Shown: positions 8,075 to 17,631, numbered from the stretch's first letter. The stretch: 64,000 bases of DNA from Terriglobia bacterium (GCA_020072645.1 JAIQGK010000009.1:186001-250000); one strand, 5' to 3'. Program-made: numbers and translations. Notes: generated by a model from the sequence alone, not told the origin.

Positions 8075-8788
8075 GTGCGAAACAAAACGAATCATACAGG
8101 TCATGCCGGAGCTTTTCTGGTGTTACTCATCTCAATGATGAGCGCGATCGGGTGCGGAGGAGGCGGCTCACAGTCCGCCGGTGGACCACCCGCTCCTTCG
8201 CCCACTCCCACGCCGGCGCCTTCTTCAGCAAGCCTTTCCGCGACCCCCAGCAGCCTTGGATTTGGCTCACAGGTGCTGAACACCCCGACAACGCAGACGA
8301 CAAAAATTACCAACACAGGCAGTGTTGCGATCGCAATCACGCAGGACAGCATCGCTGGCTCTGGATTTTCCGTAGGCATCACGACGCCGATCAATCTGAA
8401 TCCGGCGCAAAGCGTGAATGTTCCGGTTGTGTTTAATCCGGCCGCGGCAGGAACGGTGAACGGCAGCCTGGTCCTGATGAGTAACGGAACAACCGTGCTC
8501 TCCATTCCTCTTGCGGGCACTGGCCTTGCTCCGCTCGCTCATTCAGTCGATATCGCGTGGGACGCAAGCACATCCGCGACGCTGCAGGGATACAACGTTT
8601 ACCGAAGCACGGTGAGCGGAGGCCCTTATAGCAAGATTTCTCCGACGGTTGCGGCGTCGACACTGCTTTTTACCGATTCCACCCCCGTTTCGGGCAAGCA
8701 GTACTTTTACGTGGTCACCGCTGTGGATACCAGCGGTGTAGAGAGCGCGGCTTCCACACAGGTCGCCGTGACCATTCCAGTGCCCTAA
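8075..8788 (+). CDS. lipoprotein with choice-of-anchor-D (ASH-like) and fibronectin type III domains
   Basis: 237 residues from a GTG with a TTAGGAG ribosome binding site. The signal peptide ends in a lipobox (AIGC, Cys27), so the protein should be anchored in a membrane by lipid. A Pro/Ser/Thr-rich linker follows. Residues about 50-150 resemble an ASH/choice-of-anchor-D beta-sandwich (SATPSSLGFGSQ, later FNPAAAGTVNGSL). Residues about 155-235 form a fibronectin type III domain (GYNVYRSTVSGGPYSKI). Such domains bind surface or matrix partners. A beta-helix gene follows 52 bp later, probably in the same transcript, so both may work on or in the exopolysaccharide. Confidence 0.75.
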   Translation: MRNKTNHTGHAGAFLVLLISMMSAIGCGGGGSQSAGGPPAPSPTPTPAPSSASLSATPSSLGFGSQVLNTPTTQTTKITNTGSVAIAITQDSIAGSGFSVGITTPINLNPAQSVNVPVVFNPAAAGTVNGSLVLMSNGTTVLSIPLAGTGLAPLAHSVDIAWDASTSATLQGYNVYRSTVSGGPYSKISPTVAASTLLFTDSTPVSGKQYFYVVTAVDTSGVESAASTQVAVTIPVP

Positions 8789-8840
8789 GCGGGTCACAGA
8801 CATTTCTGATCGTTACCAAGTTTATGAAGTTGGAGTTGCA

Positions 8841-10571
8841 ATGCTTAAATTTGTAAAAGTCGTTTCAGTGCTGTCCTTGCTGTTGTCTGCTGCGTTCATG
8901 AGCGGGCAAACCGCGCCACCGCGCATTTTTTTCTCTGATCTGGAAAGCGGCCCGAATACGGGCGGCCAGAACAACAACGGCGTATGGGTCACAATCTGGG
9001 GTAAGGGCTTTGGGGCCACACAAGGAACGTCAACGGTGACTGTCGGCGGAGGCGCGGTTGCGAGCTATCCTCTCTGGTCCGATGGCAAGATCATTTTCCA
9101 GTTGGGGGCCGCAGCAAAAACGGGAAGCATTATCGTGAATGTGCCGGGAATTGGCGCCAGCAATAGTTTGCCATTCACGGTGCGGGCAGGCAACATACTT
9201 TTTGTCGCCACCACGGGGAACGACGCCAATACAGGAAGCTTCACGTCGCCCTGGAAGACGATTGTAAAAGCCAAGAACGCCATTGCCGCAGGCGATACGG
9301 CCTACATCGAGGATGCGGTTTCGCAAACATCGCAGGACAACTTCACCGCGTACCTGAGTATGGACAACAATGGCGCGAGTAACTCCGGGACGGCAGCTGC
9401 GCCCAAAGCCCTGATCGCTTATCCTAATGCGACCGTGACGGTGGGTGTGGCAGGCGGCCTGCACTATGGAATCCGCACACCGAATATCGGGACCAATGAA
9501 GATTTCTGGGTGATCTCGCAATTGCACATTGTGGGCGGCACACAGGCCATGGACATTGGCGGCACGGGATGGCGGATTATCGGCAATGAAATGCAGTGCC
9601 CCGGCGCTGACGATCAGGTGGGTTGCTTTGAAATGAGCGGGGGCAACCAGGCAAAGTTTTACGGCAATGACGTGCACAATGCCGGCATCAATCCCACGTC
9701 CTCAAAGTTTTATCACGCCGTTTATTTCAGTACGGATTCAAACCATATTGACGTAGGCTGGAACCATATTCACGATAACTTTACCTGCCGAGCACTGCAG
9801 TTCCATTCTTCACCTCTCTGTACTCCGGCCTGCGGCGCCACAGACACTACCGGCTTTGATCAATTCGATTTGCATGTGCATGACAACCTGATTCACGGAG
9901 ACAACTGCAACGGCATCAACTTCGCCACGGTGGATCCGTCAAAGGGGCCGGTGGAGGCCTATAACAACGTGATCTATAACGTTGGCCGCATGGATCCCCT
10001 GCAACTGGGCGCGGCGTTTTCCTGCATCTATGTTGCCGGCATCACAAATAATGGCGTGGCCGGAACTGGCTCTGTGGAAGTGTTTAACAACACGCTTTCT
10101 GACTGCGCCGCTAATAACTCAGCGAACGCCAGCGGCTCGCGCGGGGCATTTGGCGTGGGCGGCGGCCCGGCAACACTGATCATGCATCTCCGCAACAATA
10201 TCGCTTACCAGCTTGCGGGTGAAATCTATATTGACGGCAGCCTGGCCCAAATCACCGGAGACAAAAATCTCTGGTTCGGAGTTGGCTCAGGCCCCGCGCA
10301 AACGACTAACAACATCAATGCGGATCCCTTATTGGCGAATCGCACCATTGGCGATTACCACATTCTCACTGGCAGCCCGGCCATCAACACGGGCCTGACA
10401 ATTGTGCCCAATAATCCTTTCGAACCGAATCCTGGTCCAACTATCGATACGGACAAGGATGGAGTGCTGCGCGCGCAGGGAGCAGGATACGACCTTGGCG
10501 CTTATGAATTTTTCTCCGGTACCGCGACAAGACCGAATCCGCCTACGAACGTGCGGGCCGCAGTCCACTAA
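8841..10571 (+). CDS. secreted right-handed beta-helix protein with IPT/TIG domain
   Basis: 576 residues with a signal peptide (residues 1-22). An IPT/TIG immunoglobulin-like domain covers about 28-115 (WVTIWGKGFGATQGTSTVTV), followed by a parallel beta-helix region rich in His-Asn turns (VGWNHIHDN, HVHDNLIHGDNCNGINF) up to about residue 540. Beta-helix proteins of this type are often polysaccharide lyases, hydrolases or epimerases, but no catalytic site can be assigned. The ribosome binding site GGAG lies 5 bases before ATG. A close paralogue is encoded at 41907-43580, on the other side of the EPS locus. Confidence 0.78.
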   Translation: MLKFVKVVSVLSLLLSAAFMSGQTAPPRIFFSDLESGPNTGGQNNNGVWVTIWGKGFGATQGTSTVTVGGGAVASYPLWSDGKIIFQLGAAAKTGSIIVNVPGIGASNSLPFTVRAGNILFVATTGNDANTGSFTSPWKTIVKAKNAIAAGDTAYIEDAVSQTSQDNFTAYLSMDNNGASNSGTAAAPKALIAYPNATVTVGVAGGLHYGIRTPNIGTNEDFWVISQLHIVGGTQAMDIGGTGWRIIGNEMQCPGADDQVGCFEMSGGNQAKFYGNDVHNAGINPTSSKFYHAVYFSTDSNHIDVGWNHIHDNFTCRALQFHSSPLCTPACGATDTTGFDQFDLHVHDNLIHGDNCNGINFATVDPSKGPVEAYNNVIYNVGRMDPLQLGAAFSCIYVAGITNNGVAGTGSVEVFNNTLSDCAANNSANASGSRGAFGVGGGPATLIMHLRNNIAYQLAGEIYIDGSLAQITGDKNLWFGVGSGPAQTTNNINADPLLANRTIGDYHILTGSPAINTGLTIVPNNPFEPNPGPTIDTDKDGVLRAQGAGYDLGAYEFFSGTATRPNPPTNVRAAVH

Positions 10572-10581
10572 ACGACACCGA

Positions 10582-11601
10582 TTAGATAAAGTTCTTGATG
10601 CTTAAGAGCGCTTTGGCGCGGGCAATTCCGTAGGTCAGATAGAGCGCGAACAGAGGGAAAAAATCAGAGTATCTCTGGCTGCTCAGTACATGCCTGACGG
10701 CCAGCACAGTTGGTGGCAGGCACAATGCCGCAAACCCTGCCGCGGGCAATAGCCAGGGTCCGTGCCACGCAAGCATCCATATGATGCCGGTCGCCACAGC
10801 CAGCAGGCTGAGCAAAGTGTATGCGGCAAAGAACACAGCTTTGCGATTATGCGACTTCAGTGGATTGCGGAGAAACACCTTGATAACGTGTGTCCCGTGC
10901 CATGCCTGTTTGCGGAAGAAGATGCGCAGGCTCTGGGCCGTCCCCAGATGAATCACGCCGATCTGGGGAAAAGCACGGACCTGCATCCCAGCTTTTCTGG
11001 CACGCTCACAAAGCTCATAGTCTTCATTCGTCTGAATCGTTTCGTCGAAGCCGCCCAGCTTTAGAAAGTCTTCACGGCGCATAATCAGGTCGCCGGCTGG
11101 GACATGTGACACTTCACCGGACTTGGGTGCTTCCTGATAGCGATGCCATGTTCTTCCTACCCATGATGAATTTTCCGGCAACAAGTAATGGGCGCCGAGA
11201 ACCCCTGCGCCATTGGCAGGCGCTAAAGCAAAAACACGATCGAGCCAGTCTGAGGGGACGAGGCAATCTGCATCTAGAAACGCCAGGATATCCCCCGATG
11301 CGGTGCGCGCTCCCAGATTGCGCAACGCGGAAATGCGAACACCCGCCTGTTGCAGGACCTTCAGGTTGAGGCGATCTTTGAAAGATTCCGCGATGGCCAG
11401 GGTTTTATCGCGCGATCCGTTATCTACAATCAACACTTCAAATCGATCACAAGCGAAGGTCAGCCTTGTAAGCGACTCCAGACAACGGCCGATCATTCTT
11501 TCCTCATTCAGCGCTGGGATGATGATGGAAATGTTCACAACGGGGCTCGACACGGTTTGTGTGATGCTCGTCAATGGCACGGCCTGTTCGAGTGAACTCA
11601 T
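10582..11601 (-). CDS. family 2 glycosyltransferase, membrane-associated
   Basis: 339 residues. The N-terminal GT-A domain has ISIIIPALNEERMIGRCL, VLIVDNGSRDKT and the metal-binding DAD in LAFLDADCLVP. After the catalytic domain (about residues 20-250) come two or three hydrophobic segments (AVFFAAYTLLSLLAVATG and others), so it sits on the cytoplasmic membrane. It adds a sugar to a lipid-linked EPS precursor; donor and linkage are unknown. It is the last of four genes read from 14519 and overlaps the preceding gene by 4 bp. Confidence 0.85.
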   Translation of the reverse strand: MSSLEQAVPLTSITQTVSSPVVNISIIIPALNEERMIGRCLESLTRLTFACDRFEVLIVDNGSRDKTLAIAESFKDRLNLKVLQQAGVRISALRNLGARTASGDILAFLDADCLVPSDWLDRVFALAPANGAGVLGAHYLLPENSSWVGRTWHRYQEAPKSGEVSHVPAGDLIMRREDFLKLGGFDETIQTNEDYELCERARKAGMQVRAFPQIGVIHLGTAQSLRIFFRKQAWHGTHVIKVFLRNPLKSHNRKAVFFAAYTLLSLLAVATGIIWMLAWHGPWLLPAAGFAALCLPPTVLAVRHVLSSQRYSDFFPLFALYLTYGIARAKALLSIKNFI

Positions 11602-12770
11602 GCCTGCCTCGCATCAGCATTCCTGCTGTCCAGCGCTCGTGTGGGGACAGTAGCAATCGCTGAAGTGCCCAGAACGTCGTCATACATCTGGCGATACTTC
11701 AGCGCCATGGCTTCAGAGGTGTAATTGCGGCTCACCCAATCGTGGCCGGCCGCGCCAAGGCGGCGGCACAGATCAGAATCGGTAAGCAAGCGCGCGAGCG
11801 CATCTCGCAATCCATCAACATCTGCGGGATCAACGAGCAACCCCGTTTCTCCATCTTTGATCACGCTGGGGATCGCGCCGACCCTGGTTGCGATCACGGG
11901 CTTGGACGCTGCCATGGCTTCAAGAATGGTCATGGGTAATCCTTCATTGAGCGATGGCAGGACAAAGATATCCATCGCCGCGTAAACACCCGGCATATCA
12001 GAGTGCTGACCAGCAAGGATCACGCTGGATTGCAATCCGAATCGCTGGATCATGTTCTCAATCGCCTGGCGATCAGGACCTTCACCTACGATAACAATTT
12101 TCAATCCTGAAAAAGTTCCGCAAAGTTCACGGGCGGCCAGCAGCAGATACTCAAAACCTTTCTGAAGATCAAGCCGGGCAACCATGCCGACGACTTTGTT
12201 GCCATCAAAGTCGAACACCGGCAAAGGACGTGCACGCTCAAACGGTTCCACATCGATACCGTTTGCTATCGTCCTGATTTTCTTGGCGGCGACGCCGGAG
12301 TCGAGCAGGCGCCGCGCTACCGAATCCGATACGGCTGCAAGACCGTGAAATCTCTTGAGCGCCATACGGTCCAGATGGTTGTAGATTCCCAGAGCAGCGG
12401 TGCCTCCCACCCAGTTATGGCAGGTTGCGACGATAGGTTTGTCGGAGCGCCGCGCGGCGACGTAACCATAGAGATCGGCTTTGTATCCATGCGTGTGGAG
12501 TAGTTCAATGCCGTCTTCCTGAATGCACTCCTCAATCTGGCGGACGGCGCGCCAGTCTGCGCGGCCCTGGCAGTGCACCATGCGCACGCTCAAGCCGCGA
12601 CGCCGCGCACGTTCATAAAACTCAACGTTGGGCGCATGCACGTTGTAAAAAAGCATCAGGCTTTGCTGGCAACCGGCTTTCTGCTGGCTCGCGCAGAGGT
12701 TCAGCAGCATGTTTTCCGCCCCGTAATAGCCGCCGCTGCTGATGAGTTGTAATACCTTCACGCGATTCAT
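11598..12770 (-). CDS. family 4 glycosyltransferase
   Basis: About 390 residues from ATG 12770, which lies 10 bp past the upstream stop; a longer frame reaching 12815 would overlap that gene without a better start. GT-B fold: N-terminal glycine-rich SSGGYYGAENML, C-terminal GMVARLDLQKGFEYLL and the donor-binding acidic motif SLNEGLPMTILEAMA of GT4 retaining enzymes. It builds the EPS repeat unit in the cytoplasm. It is part of the 14519-10582 operon with two deacetylases and a GT2. Confidence 0.85.
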   Translation of the reverse strand: MNRVKVLQLISSGGYYGAENMLLNLCASQQKAGCQQSLMLFYNVHAPNVEFYERARRRGLSVRMVHCQGRADWRAVRQIEECIQEDGIELLHTHGYKADLYGYVAARRSDKPIVATCHNWVGGTAALGIYNHLDRMALKRFHGLAAVSDSVARRLLDSGVAAKKIRTIANGIDVEPFERARPLPVFDFDGNKVVGMVARLDLQKGFEYLLLAARELCGTFSGLKIVIVGEGPDRQAIENMIQRFGLQSSVILAGQHSDMPGVYAAMDIFVLPSLNEGLPMTILEAMAASKPVIATRVGAIPSVIKDGETGLLVDPADVDGLRDALARLLTDSDLCRRLGAAGHDWVSRNYTSEAMALKYRQMYDDVLGTSAIATVPTRALDSRNADARQA

Positions 12771-12780
12771 TTCTTGTCTC

Positions 12781-13551
12781 TCAAATATGCATATCCTGCT
12801 GACGGGCCGCTTCAAATTCGTTGTATCCAGTCAAGCGGCACCAGAGCCGATGGTATAAGCTGTCGCCTAACACTCCGACCAGCCCTTCTCTGAGCTGCGA
12901 GCGCAGGCGCAATTTACGCAGTGCGCTGCGATCTTTGGCGACTATTTTCTCGAGCTCAAGAATCGTGGTGGTACGGCGCACCATGAACCGGCCAATTACC
13001 TCGACTCCGTCAATTTCTGTTTCGACCCAGGGATGGGAAACGTAAACGCGCCGGTACCCGGCAGCAGCGCACGCATGGAGCACCCGCCGGTTCCATCGTC
13101 CGCCTGGAACCGATATTTCTTCGACGGCGCTACCGAGATTATCTTCCAGTGATTGTTTTGACGCGCGCAGCTCGTGAGCCAGTTCCGCTTCAGAACAAAA
13201 CGTAAGAAACTTGTGCGACCAGCCATGCGACTGAACTGAATGCCCCGCTGCCTGTAATGCCCTGAAATCATCCCAGCCCAGAAATTTTGCCGCTGTGCCA
13301 ATCAGGCCGGGCGTGACAAAATATGTGGCCTTAACTCCGTGCTCAGCCAGCAACGGCGCCGCGTTGTGAAATTGCGATTGCTCGCCATCATCGAAAGTAA
13401 TCTGGGCACCGAGTGACTTTGTCTTTTTCATCGAATCAAGCAAGCGCAGTTGCTCGACAAATGAAGCTGTCGTCACGCAGTAAGCGTAATTCGATTCTGG
13501 CATCACCTCGTGATAGGCAAGAACCATGTTGCGATCGGCAGGCTGCGTCAT
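12781..13551 (-). CDS. polysaccharide deacetylase (NodB family)
   Basis: 256 residues. The NodB metal-binding start motif is ITFDDGEQSQFHNAAPLL and the second histidine motif is SHGWSHKFL. These enzymes remove N- or O-acetyl groups from sugars using a divalent metal. No signal peptide is evident, so it may act on cytoplasmic precursors. Its start overlaps the stop of the DUF3473 deacetylase by 4 bp. It is one of four NodB-type genes in this EPS locus. Confidence 0.82.
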   Translation of the reverse strand: MTQPADRNMVLAYHEVMPESNYAYCVTTASFVEQLRLLDSMKKTKSLGAQITFDDGEQSQFHNAAPLLAEHGVKATYFVTPGLIGTAAKFLGWDDFRALQAAGHSVQSHGWSHKFLTFCSEAELAHELRASKQSLEDNLGSAVEEISVPGGRWNRRVLHACAAAGYRRVYVSHPWVETEIDGVEVIGRFMVRRTTTILELEKIVAKDRSALRKLRLRSQLREGLVGVLGDSLYHRLWCRLTGYNEFEAARQQDMHI

Positions 13552-14519
13552 CTTTTACCTTTTGCGATGTGCGCCACCGCGTGAAGCGGTTCATGCAAGT
13601 GTTTATCGACCACTAAGCCGGGGGAATGGCGCGCGATCTGCTGCGCGTCAGCTTCAGCGGCTTCCTGGGCCAGTACGTCTTTGAAAGGCTGAAATTTGCG
13701 CCGGCTCAAGACTGTATTCAGCTTGGCATGCATATGTTTGAGGTTTGTATAGTGGCGCACACGCGACTTCATCGGCCCACTGATGCGCGGCTGCTCCGGA
13801 TCAAGCTCCCAAGGATGCAGATAAACCACTACCCGTTCGCCGTACTTCTTTTCAAATGTGCGAAACGCAAACTCGGTAAAAGCCGCTGGGAAGATTCGCA
13901 GATATCCTCCGCCGGCTGCGGGAAGATTTGTGCCAAAAAAGCGAAGCGTCGCCGGGGGAAACTGCCGAAGTTTCAGTCCGTTCGCGCAATCATGCGTGTA
14001 CGGAAACCGTTGCGCACCTGGCACTCCGTAAAGATCATGACGAATGGGATAGATGCTGGAGTCGTATGTAAATCCCTCTTCGGCCAGAATGTCGAGCGCC
14101 CAGAGGCAGGATTTGGTAATCGACCAACTCGGTGCGCGATAACCGGCTATTGACATCCCCGTTGCGTCTTCAATCGCTTGTTTAGCCTGCCGCGTGTCTT
14201 TGCGGAACTCATCCGGCGTTAGGCTGTAGACCGTACGATGCCAGTAACTATGGCAGGCAAGCTCATGCCCACGGGACTGGACTTCACGCACCAGGTGCGG
14301 AAATCGTTCGGCCACCCAACCGACAAAGAAAAATGTTCCCTTGGCATTGTGCTGGTCGAAGAGATCCAGCACACGCTGAGTATTCGCGACCACGCGGGAA
14401 GGCCACCGATGCCAGCCTTTTCGGTCAACTGATCCGGCAAACGCTTCTACCTGGAAATAGTCCTCCACGTCCACGCTTAGAACATGGGTTTGCTTCGGCT
14501 TTGGGTCCTGCTTACTCAA
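13548..14519 (-). CDS. XrtA-type polysaccharide deacetylase with DUF3473 tail
   Basis: 323 residues. The N-terminal NodB motif is LSVDVEDYFQVEAFAG, with HSYWHRTVY and YRAPSWSI further on; the C-terminal part (about 220-290, VVYLHPWELDPEQPRI) is the DUF3473 extension. This architecture is typical of the deacetylase encoded in exosortase A (XrtA/EpsH) EPS clusters. It heads the minus-strand operon that runs to 10582. A sigma-54 promoter at 14579-14595 reads into it, leaving a leader of about 50 nt. Confidence 0.88.
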   Translation of the reverse strand: MSKQDPKPKQTHVLSVDVEDYFQVEAFAGSVDRKGWHRWPSRVVANTQRVLDLFDQHNAKGTFFFVGWVAERFPHLVREVQSRGHELACHSYWHRTVYSLTPDEFRKDTRQAKQAIEDATGMSIAGYRAPSWSITKSCLWALDILAEEGFTYDSSIYPIRHDLYGVPGAQRFPYTHDCANGLKLRQFPPATLRFFGTNLPAAGGGYLRIFPAAFTEFAFRTFEKKYGERVVVYLHPWELDPEQPRISGPMKSRVRHYTNLKHMHAKLNTVLSRRKFQPFKDVLAQEAAEADAQQIARHSPGLVVDKHLHEPLHAVAHIAKGKR

Positions 14520-14578
14520 CCGTCTTTATTCTCCTGGGGCGTTTTTCAGGCGTGGCTTGCCCCGTTTGCTTTGAATAG

Positions 14579-14595
14579 TGCAACGCAGCTGCCGT
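14579..14595 (-). promoter_or_regulatory. sigma-54 promoter of the deacetylase-glycosyltransferase operon
   Basis: On the minus strand ACGGCAGCTGCGTTGCA has GG, ten bases and GC with a perfect TTGCA. It points at the DUF3473 deacetylase start at 14519, about 49 nt from the expected start of transcription. Confidence 0.6.
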
Positions 14596-14663
14596 TGAAG
14601 TCGAATGGAAGTCGCTGTGAAAGCAACAGGTTACGTCGGGATTTTCAGAACTAATTCAGCAGA

Positions 14664-14681
14664 TGTGAAAAATGTTGCACA
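14664..14681. promoter_or_regulatory. EPS dyad site 3
   Basis: TGTGAAA-AATG-TTGCACA: one mismatch from the perfect TGTGCAA-N4-TTGCACA dyad. It is centred about 80 bp upstream of the sigma-54 promoter at 14579-14595. It also sits upstream of the plus-strand gene at 14900, for which no sigma-54 promoter was found. Confidence 0.5.
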
Positions 14682-14899
14682 CGATGAGCAATCGGATTGT
14701 CTTTTCCGCAAGTTGACTTTGCGGTCGGAAAACAGCAAATGGCTGCTAACTTAGTGGAAACACGCGCACAACAACGCCCATTGTCGTGACGGTTTGAACC
14801 CATCCAAACGAGACCAAACGGCAACCTAACTGCTCTCACCTCTGGTTCACCCTATCGATCATGAGCCTTGGGTGAAAGTGCCAAGTTGGAGCAAACTTT
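14682..14899. other. intergenic region before the plus-strand deacetylase
   Basis: No gene visible. A GGAG ribosome binding site at 14887-14890 precedes the TTG start at 14900. A weak GG-N10-GC match at 14723-14736 lacks the other sigma-54 bases and was not called. Confidence 0.4.
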
Positions 14900-15838
14900 T
14901 TGTCCGTTACAACTGAATTGAAATCCTTAGGGCACGCCATCTCGTTCCGTAGCGGCCTCTCGTCGGTCATTGCGCGGCACCAGGGCTGCGGACGCATCCT
15001 TATGTACCACGGCGTTGCGCCGCAAGGCGCCGGAGAGTTGGCAGCTCAGTTACGTTATCTGGCCAGGCATTTCAAAGTAGTGTCGCTGGAAACGATGCTG
15101 GATCGGATAATGAACGGTTCCCATCCGTTGGCACATGAAATCGTTTTGACCTTCGATGATGGTTTGCGCAATAACCTGACGGTGGTTTATCCCATCTTGC
15201 GCGAGTTGCAACTGCCCGCGACGATGTTTGTCTGTCCTGCATTAGTTGAATCCGGCGAGTGGCTTTGGAATCACGAAATGCGCTGCCGTCTGCAAACGCT
15301 TGCGGCGGCAGACCTGGCTGAGCTGCGCATGAAACTCCTGGCGCCCGGCATATCAGTTGACGCAATCGTTGAATGGATGAAAACTCTGCCGCTGGAACAA
15401 CGCCGCAAAGCCGAGGAAACCGTAAGACAAGCCACTGCTGGTTTCCTGCCGAGCGCCGCCCAGCGGGAAGCTTTCGACATCATGAATTGGAATGACCTGC
15501 GTTCGCTCGATCGCGAGCTCATCACCGTGGGATCGCATACATTGAGCCATCCTATCCTGACTAAGTTGAGCGGTCAGGAAATCGAAGAGGAAATACTGGA
15601 GAGCCGCCGGTGTCTGGAACAGCGGCTGGAACGCAAGATAGAGTTCTTCTGCTATCCCAATGGCGCTTATGACAGGCGAGCTTATCAGCTGGTCCAGAAA
15701 ACGTATTGCGCGGCAGTGACTACTGAAGGCGGCGTAATAGAAGATGGCAAGGCGCTTGACGTTCACCGGTTGCCCCGCATCCCCAGCGCGGAAAGTGCCG
15801 CGCTGACAGCATGGCGGCTGCACAGGCCGGAAGCATGA
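14900..15838 (+). CDS. polysaccharide deacetylase (NodB family)
   Basis: 312 residues from a TTG start at 14900 with GGAG nine bases upstream. NodB motifs are LTFDDGLRNNLTVVYPIL and, later, GSHTLSHPILTKLS and FFCYPNGAYD. The inserted middle region (about 120-200) is helical and typical of this subgroup. It probably deacetylates an amino sugar of the exopolysaccharide or its precursor. Its stop overlaps the start of the ATP-grasp/phosphatase fusion by 4 bp (ATGA at 15835), so the two are coupled. Confidence 0.82.
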   Translation: MSVTTELKSLGHAISFRSGLSSVIARHQGCGRILMYHGVAPQGAGELAAQLRYLARHFKVVSLETMLDRIMNGSHPLAHEIVLTFDDGLRNNLTVVYPILRELQLPATMFVCPALVESGEWLWNHEMRCRLQTLAAADLAELRMKLLAPGISVDAIVEWMKTLPLEQRRKAEETVRQATAGFLPSAAQREAFDIMNWNDLRSLDRELITVGSHTLSHPILTKLSGQEIEEEILESRRCLEQRLERKIEFFCYPNGAYDRRAYQLVQKTYCAAVTTEGGVIEDGKALDVHRLPRIPSAESAALTAWRLHRPEA

Positions 15839-17592
15839 GCGAAATGACTGTACTGATTCTTGACGGACATAGCCGCGCGGCCCTGGAAACCCTGCAGAGC
15901 CTGGGCCGAGCTGGAGTGCTGGTAGACCTTGCGTCCCAAATCCCGGACTGCCTGGCTATGCACTCGCGCTACGTAGCGCGCAAGCTACAGCAACCGTCTC
16001 TGGAGAGCGCGGCGGACTTCCAGACGTGGTTGCGGGAGCAGGATAACCTTCGCAATTACACCTTGATTGTGCCCGCCACTGAAGCGTCGCTTCTGGGGCT
16101 ACGGCAACTGGATGAAAACGATCCTCTTCGCCGCAAGGCCGTCGTTGCGGGTGATGAAGCACTTGATATGGCGCTGGATAAAGAAAAGACATGGCAACTG
16201 GCGCATCAACTGGGAATACTAACCCCGAGCGGAGTCTTGCTTTCAACGCTATCGGAAATCGGCCCGCTACAACAGTTCCCCGTGGTGCTGAAGCCAACGC
16301 ACAGCAAGGTGATAGTCGATGGTGGGTTGCGGACGCTCGCCGTGGCTGTGGTGAAAAATGAATCGGAACGGCAGGAGCAGTTGCGGCGCTGGCTTCCATT
16401 TACCCCGGTCCAGCAGCAGGAATATATTCACGGTCGCGGCGTTGGGGTTGAATTTCTGTTCAACCGCGGCAGAAAAATCTGGCACTTCGCGCATGAACGC
16501 GTGCATGAGTATCCGCTCACTGGCGGAGCAAGCTCTTACCGCCGTTCCATTGATCCACCGGTGGCAATGCTTCAAGACGCTGAAAAGCTTTTAACTGCAC
16601 TCAATTGGCACGGCGTGGCCATGGTTGAATTCAAGATAGATGCCAAAGGGCAACACTGGCTAATGGAGATTAATCCTCGTCTCTGGGGATCGCTGGCACT
16701 TTCCATCGATGCCGGCGTGGATTTTCCCCTGGGCTTGCTGCAGGTTGCAAAACGCGAGCAACCGGCTCCGCAACCAAAGTACAAAGTCCCTTATTACACG
16801 CGCGACCTGCGTACGGACGTGGACTGGCTCAAATGCAATATCCGCGCGGACCGGCACGATCCCTTGTTACATACGCGCTCGCGCGCGTTTTCTTTTCTGG
16901 AGCTTCTACTTCCCTTGACCGGCCGTGAAAGCTGGGACCATTTTGACTGGCGTGATCTGGGGATTTCCCGCAGAGTGTTGACTGTGGCAGTAACCGACCA
17001 GTTGCGTCCAGCCTACCGCAAGTTCAAAGACTGGCAAATTAAACGGAGCTTACTGCACCACCACCATGCCTTGTTGCGCCGGCTGAAAGCCGCAGGTGCA
17101 CCAGGCAAGATTCTCTTTCTGTGTTACGGCAACATCTGTCGGAGCCCGCTGGCAGCCGCGCTCGCAGAAAAACGGCTGAGCGGCGTGACAATTGATTCTG
17201 CAGGATTCCACGATCAGACCGGTCGAGGCTGTCCGCAAAAGATCCTTAGAATCGGAAAGTCATTTGGGATCGATCTGTCATTCCATCGCTCTGCGCGCGT
17301 TTTGCGTGATCAATTGGTAAACGCTGACCTGGTGATTGCCATGGATCTGGAAAACCTCAATCGCTTGCGGCAGGAATTTTCGGGAATGGCGAACCGCACA
17401 ACTTTGCTCGGACTCTTTGGAACGCCGGAAACACTCGATATTGCCGATCCTTATCTTGCTGATGAAACTGCCACAAACAATATTTGCGAGCAGGTCCGCC
17501 AGGGCGTGGAAAACCTGGCGTCCTGGGTAGGGGAAATGAAGCGCGCTGCCTCCGCGTCTGCCATCCCGACGACAGCACCCGGTGGTCGCTAA
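15835..17592 (+). CDS. ATP-grasp enzyme fused to a low-molecular-weight tyrosine phosphatase
   Basis: 585 residues from ATG 15835 (ATGA overlap with the upstream stop). Residues about 1-370 form an ATP-grasp domain of the carbamoyl-phosphate-synthase-like type: VVLKPTHSKVI (ATP-binding lysine strand), VAMVEFKIDAKG, and the metal-binding LMEINPRLWGSLAL. Residues about 424-570 form a complete low-molecular-weight protein-tyrosine phosphatase: C(X)5R loop CYGNICRS with Cys430 and Arg436, and the acid motif IADPYLADE near 539. ATP-grasp enzymes join a carboxylate to an amine or thiol; the phosphatase would oppose the tyrosine kinase encoded at 18734. Both domains keep their key residues. The fusion is within one uninterrupted frame. 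Confidence 0.85.
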   Translation: MSEMTVLILDGHSRAALETLQSLGRAGVLVDLASQIPDCLAMHSRYVARKLQQPSLESAADFQTWLREQDNLRNYTLIVPATEASLLGLRQLDENDPLRRKAVVAGDEALDMALDKEKTWQLAHQLGILTPSGVLLSTLSEIGPLQQFPVVLKPTHSKVIVDGGLRTLAVAVVKNESERQEQLRRWLPFTPVQQQEYIHGRGVGVEFLFNRGRKIWHFAHERVHEYPLTGGASSYRRSIDPPVAMLQDAEKLLTALNWHGVAMVEFKIDAKGQHWLMEINPRLWGSLALSIDAGVDFPLGLLQVAKREQPAPQPKYKVPYYTRDLRTDVDWLKCNIRADRHDPLLHTRSRAFSFLELLLPLTGRESWDHFDWRDLGISRRVLTVAVTDQLRPAYRKFKDWQIKRSLLHHHHALLRRLKAAGAPGKILFLCYGNICRSPLAAALAEKRLSGVTIDSAGFHDQTGRGCPQKILRIGKSFGIDLSFHRSARVLRDQLVNADLVIAMDLENLNRLRQEFSGMANRTTLLGLFGTPETLDIADPYLADETATNNICEQVRQGVENLASWVGEMKRAASASAIPTTAPGGR

Positions 17593-17631
17593 AGCGCCTT
17601 TGACCAGCCTGAAGGAAATTCTGCTGCAAAA

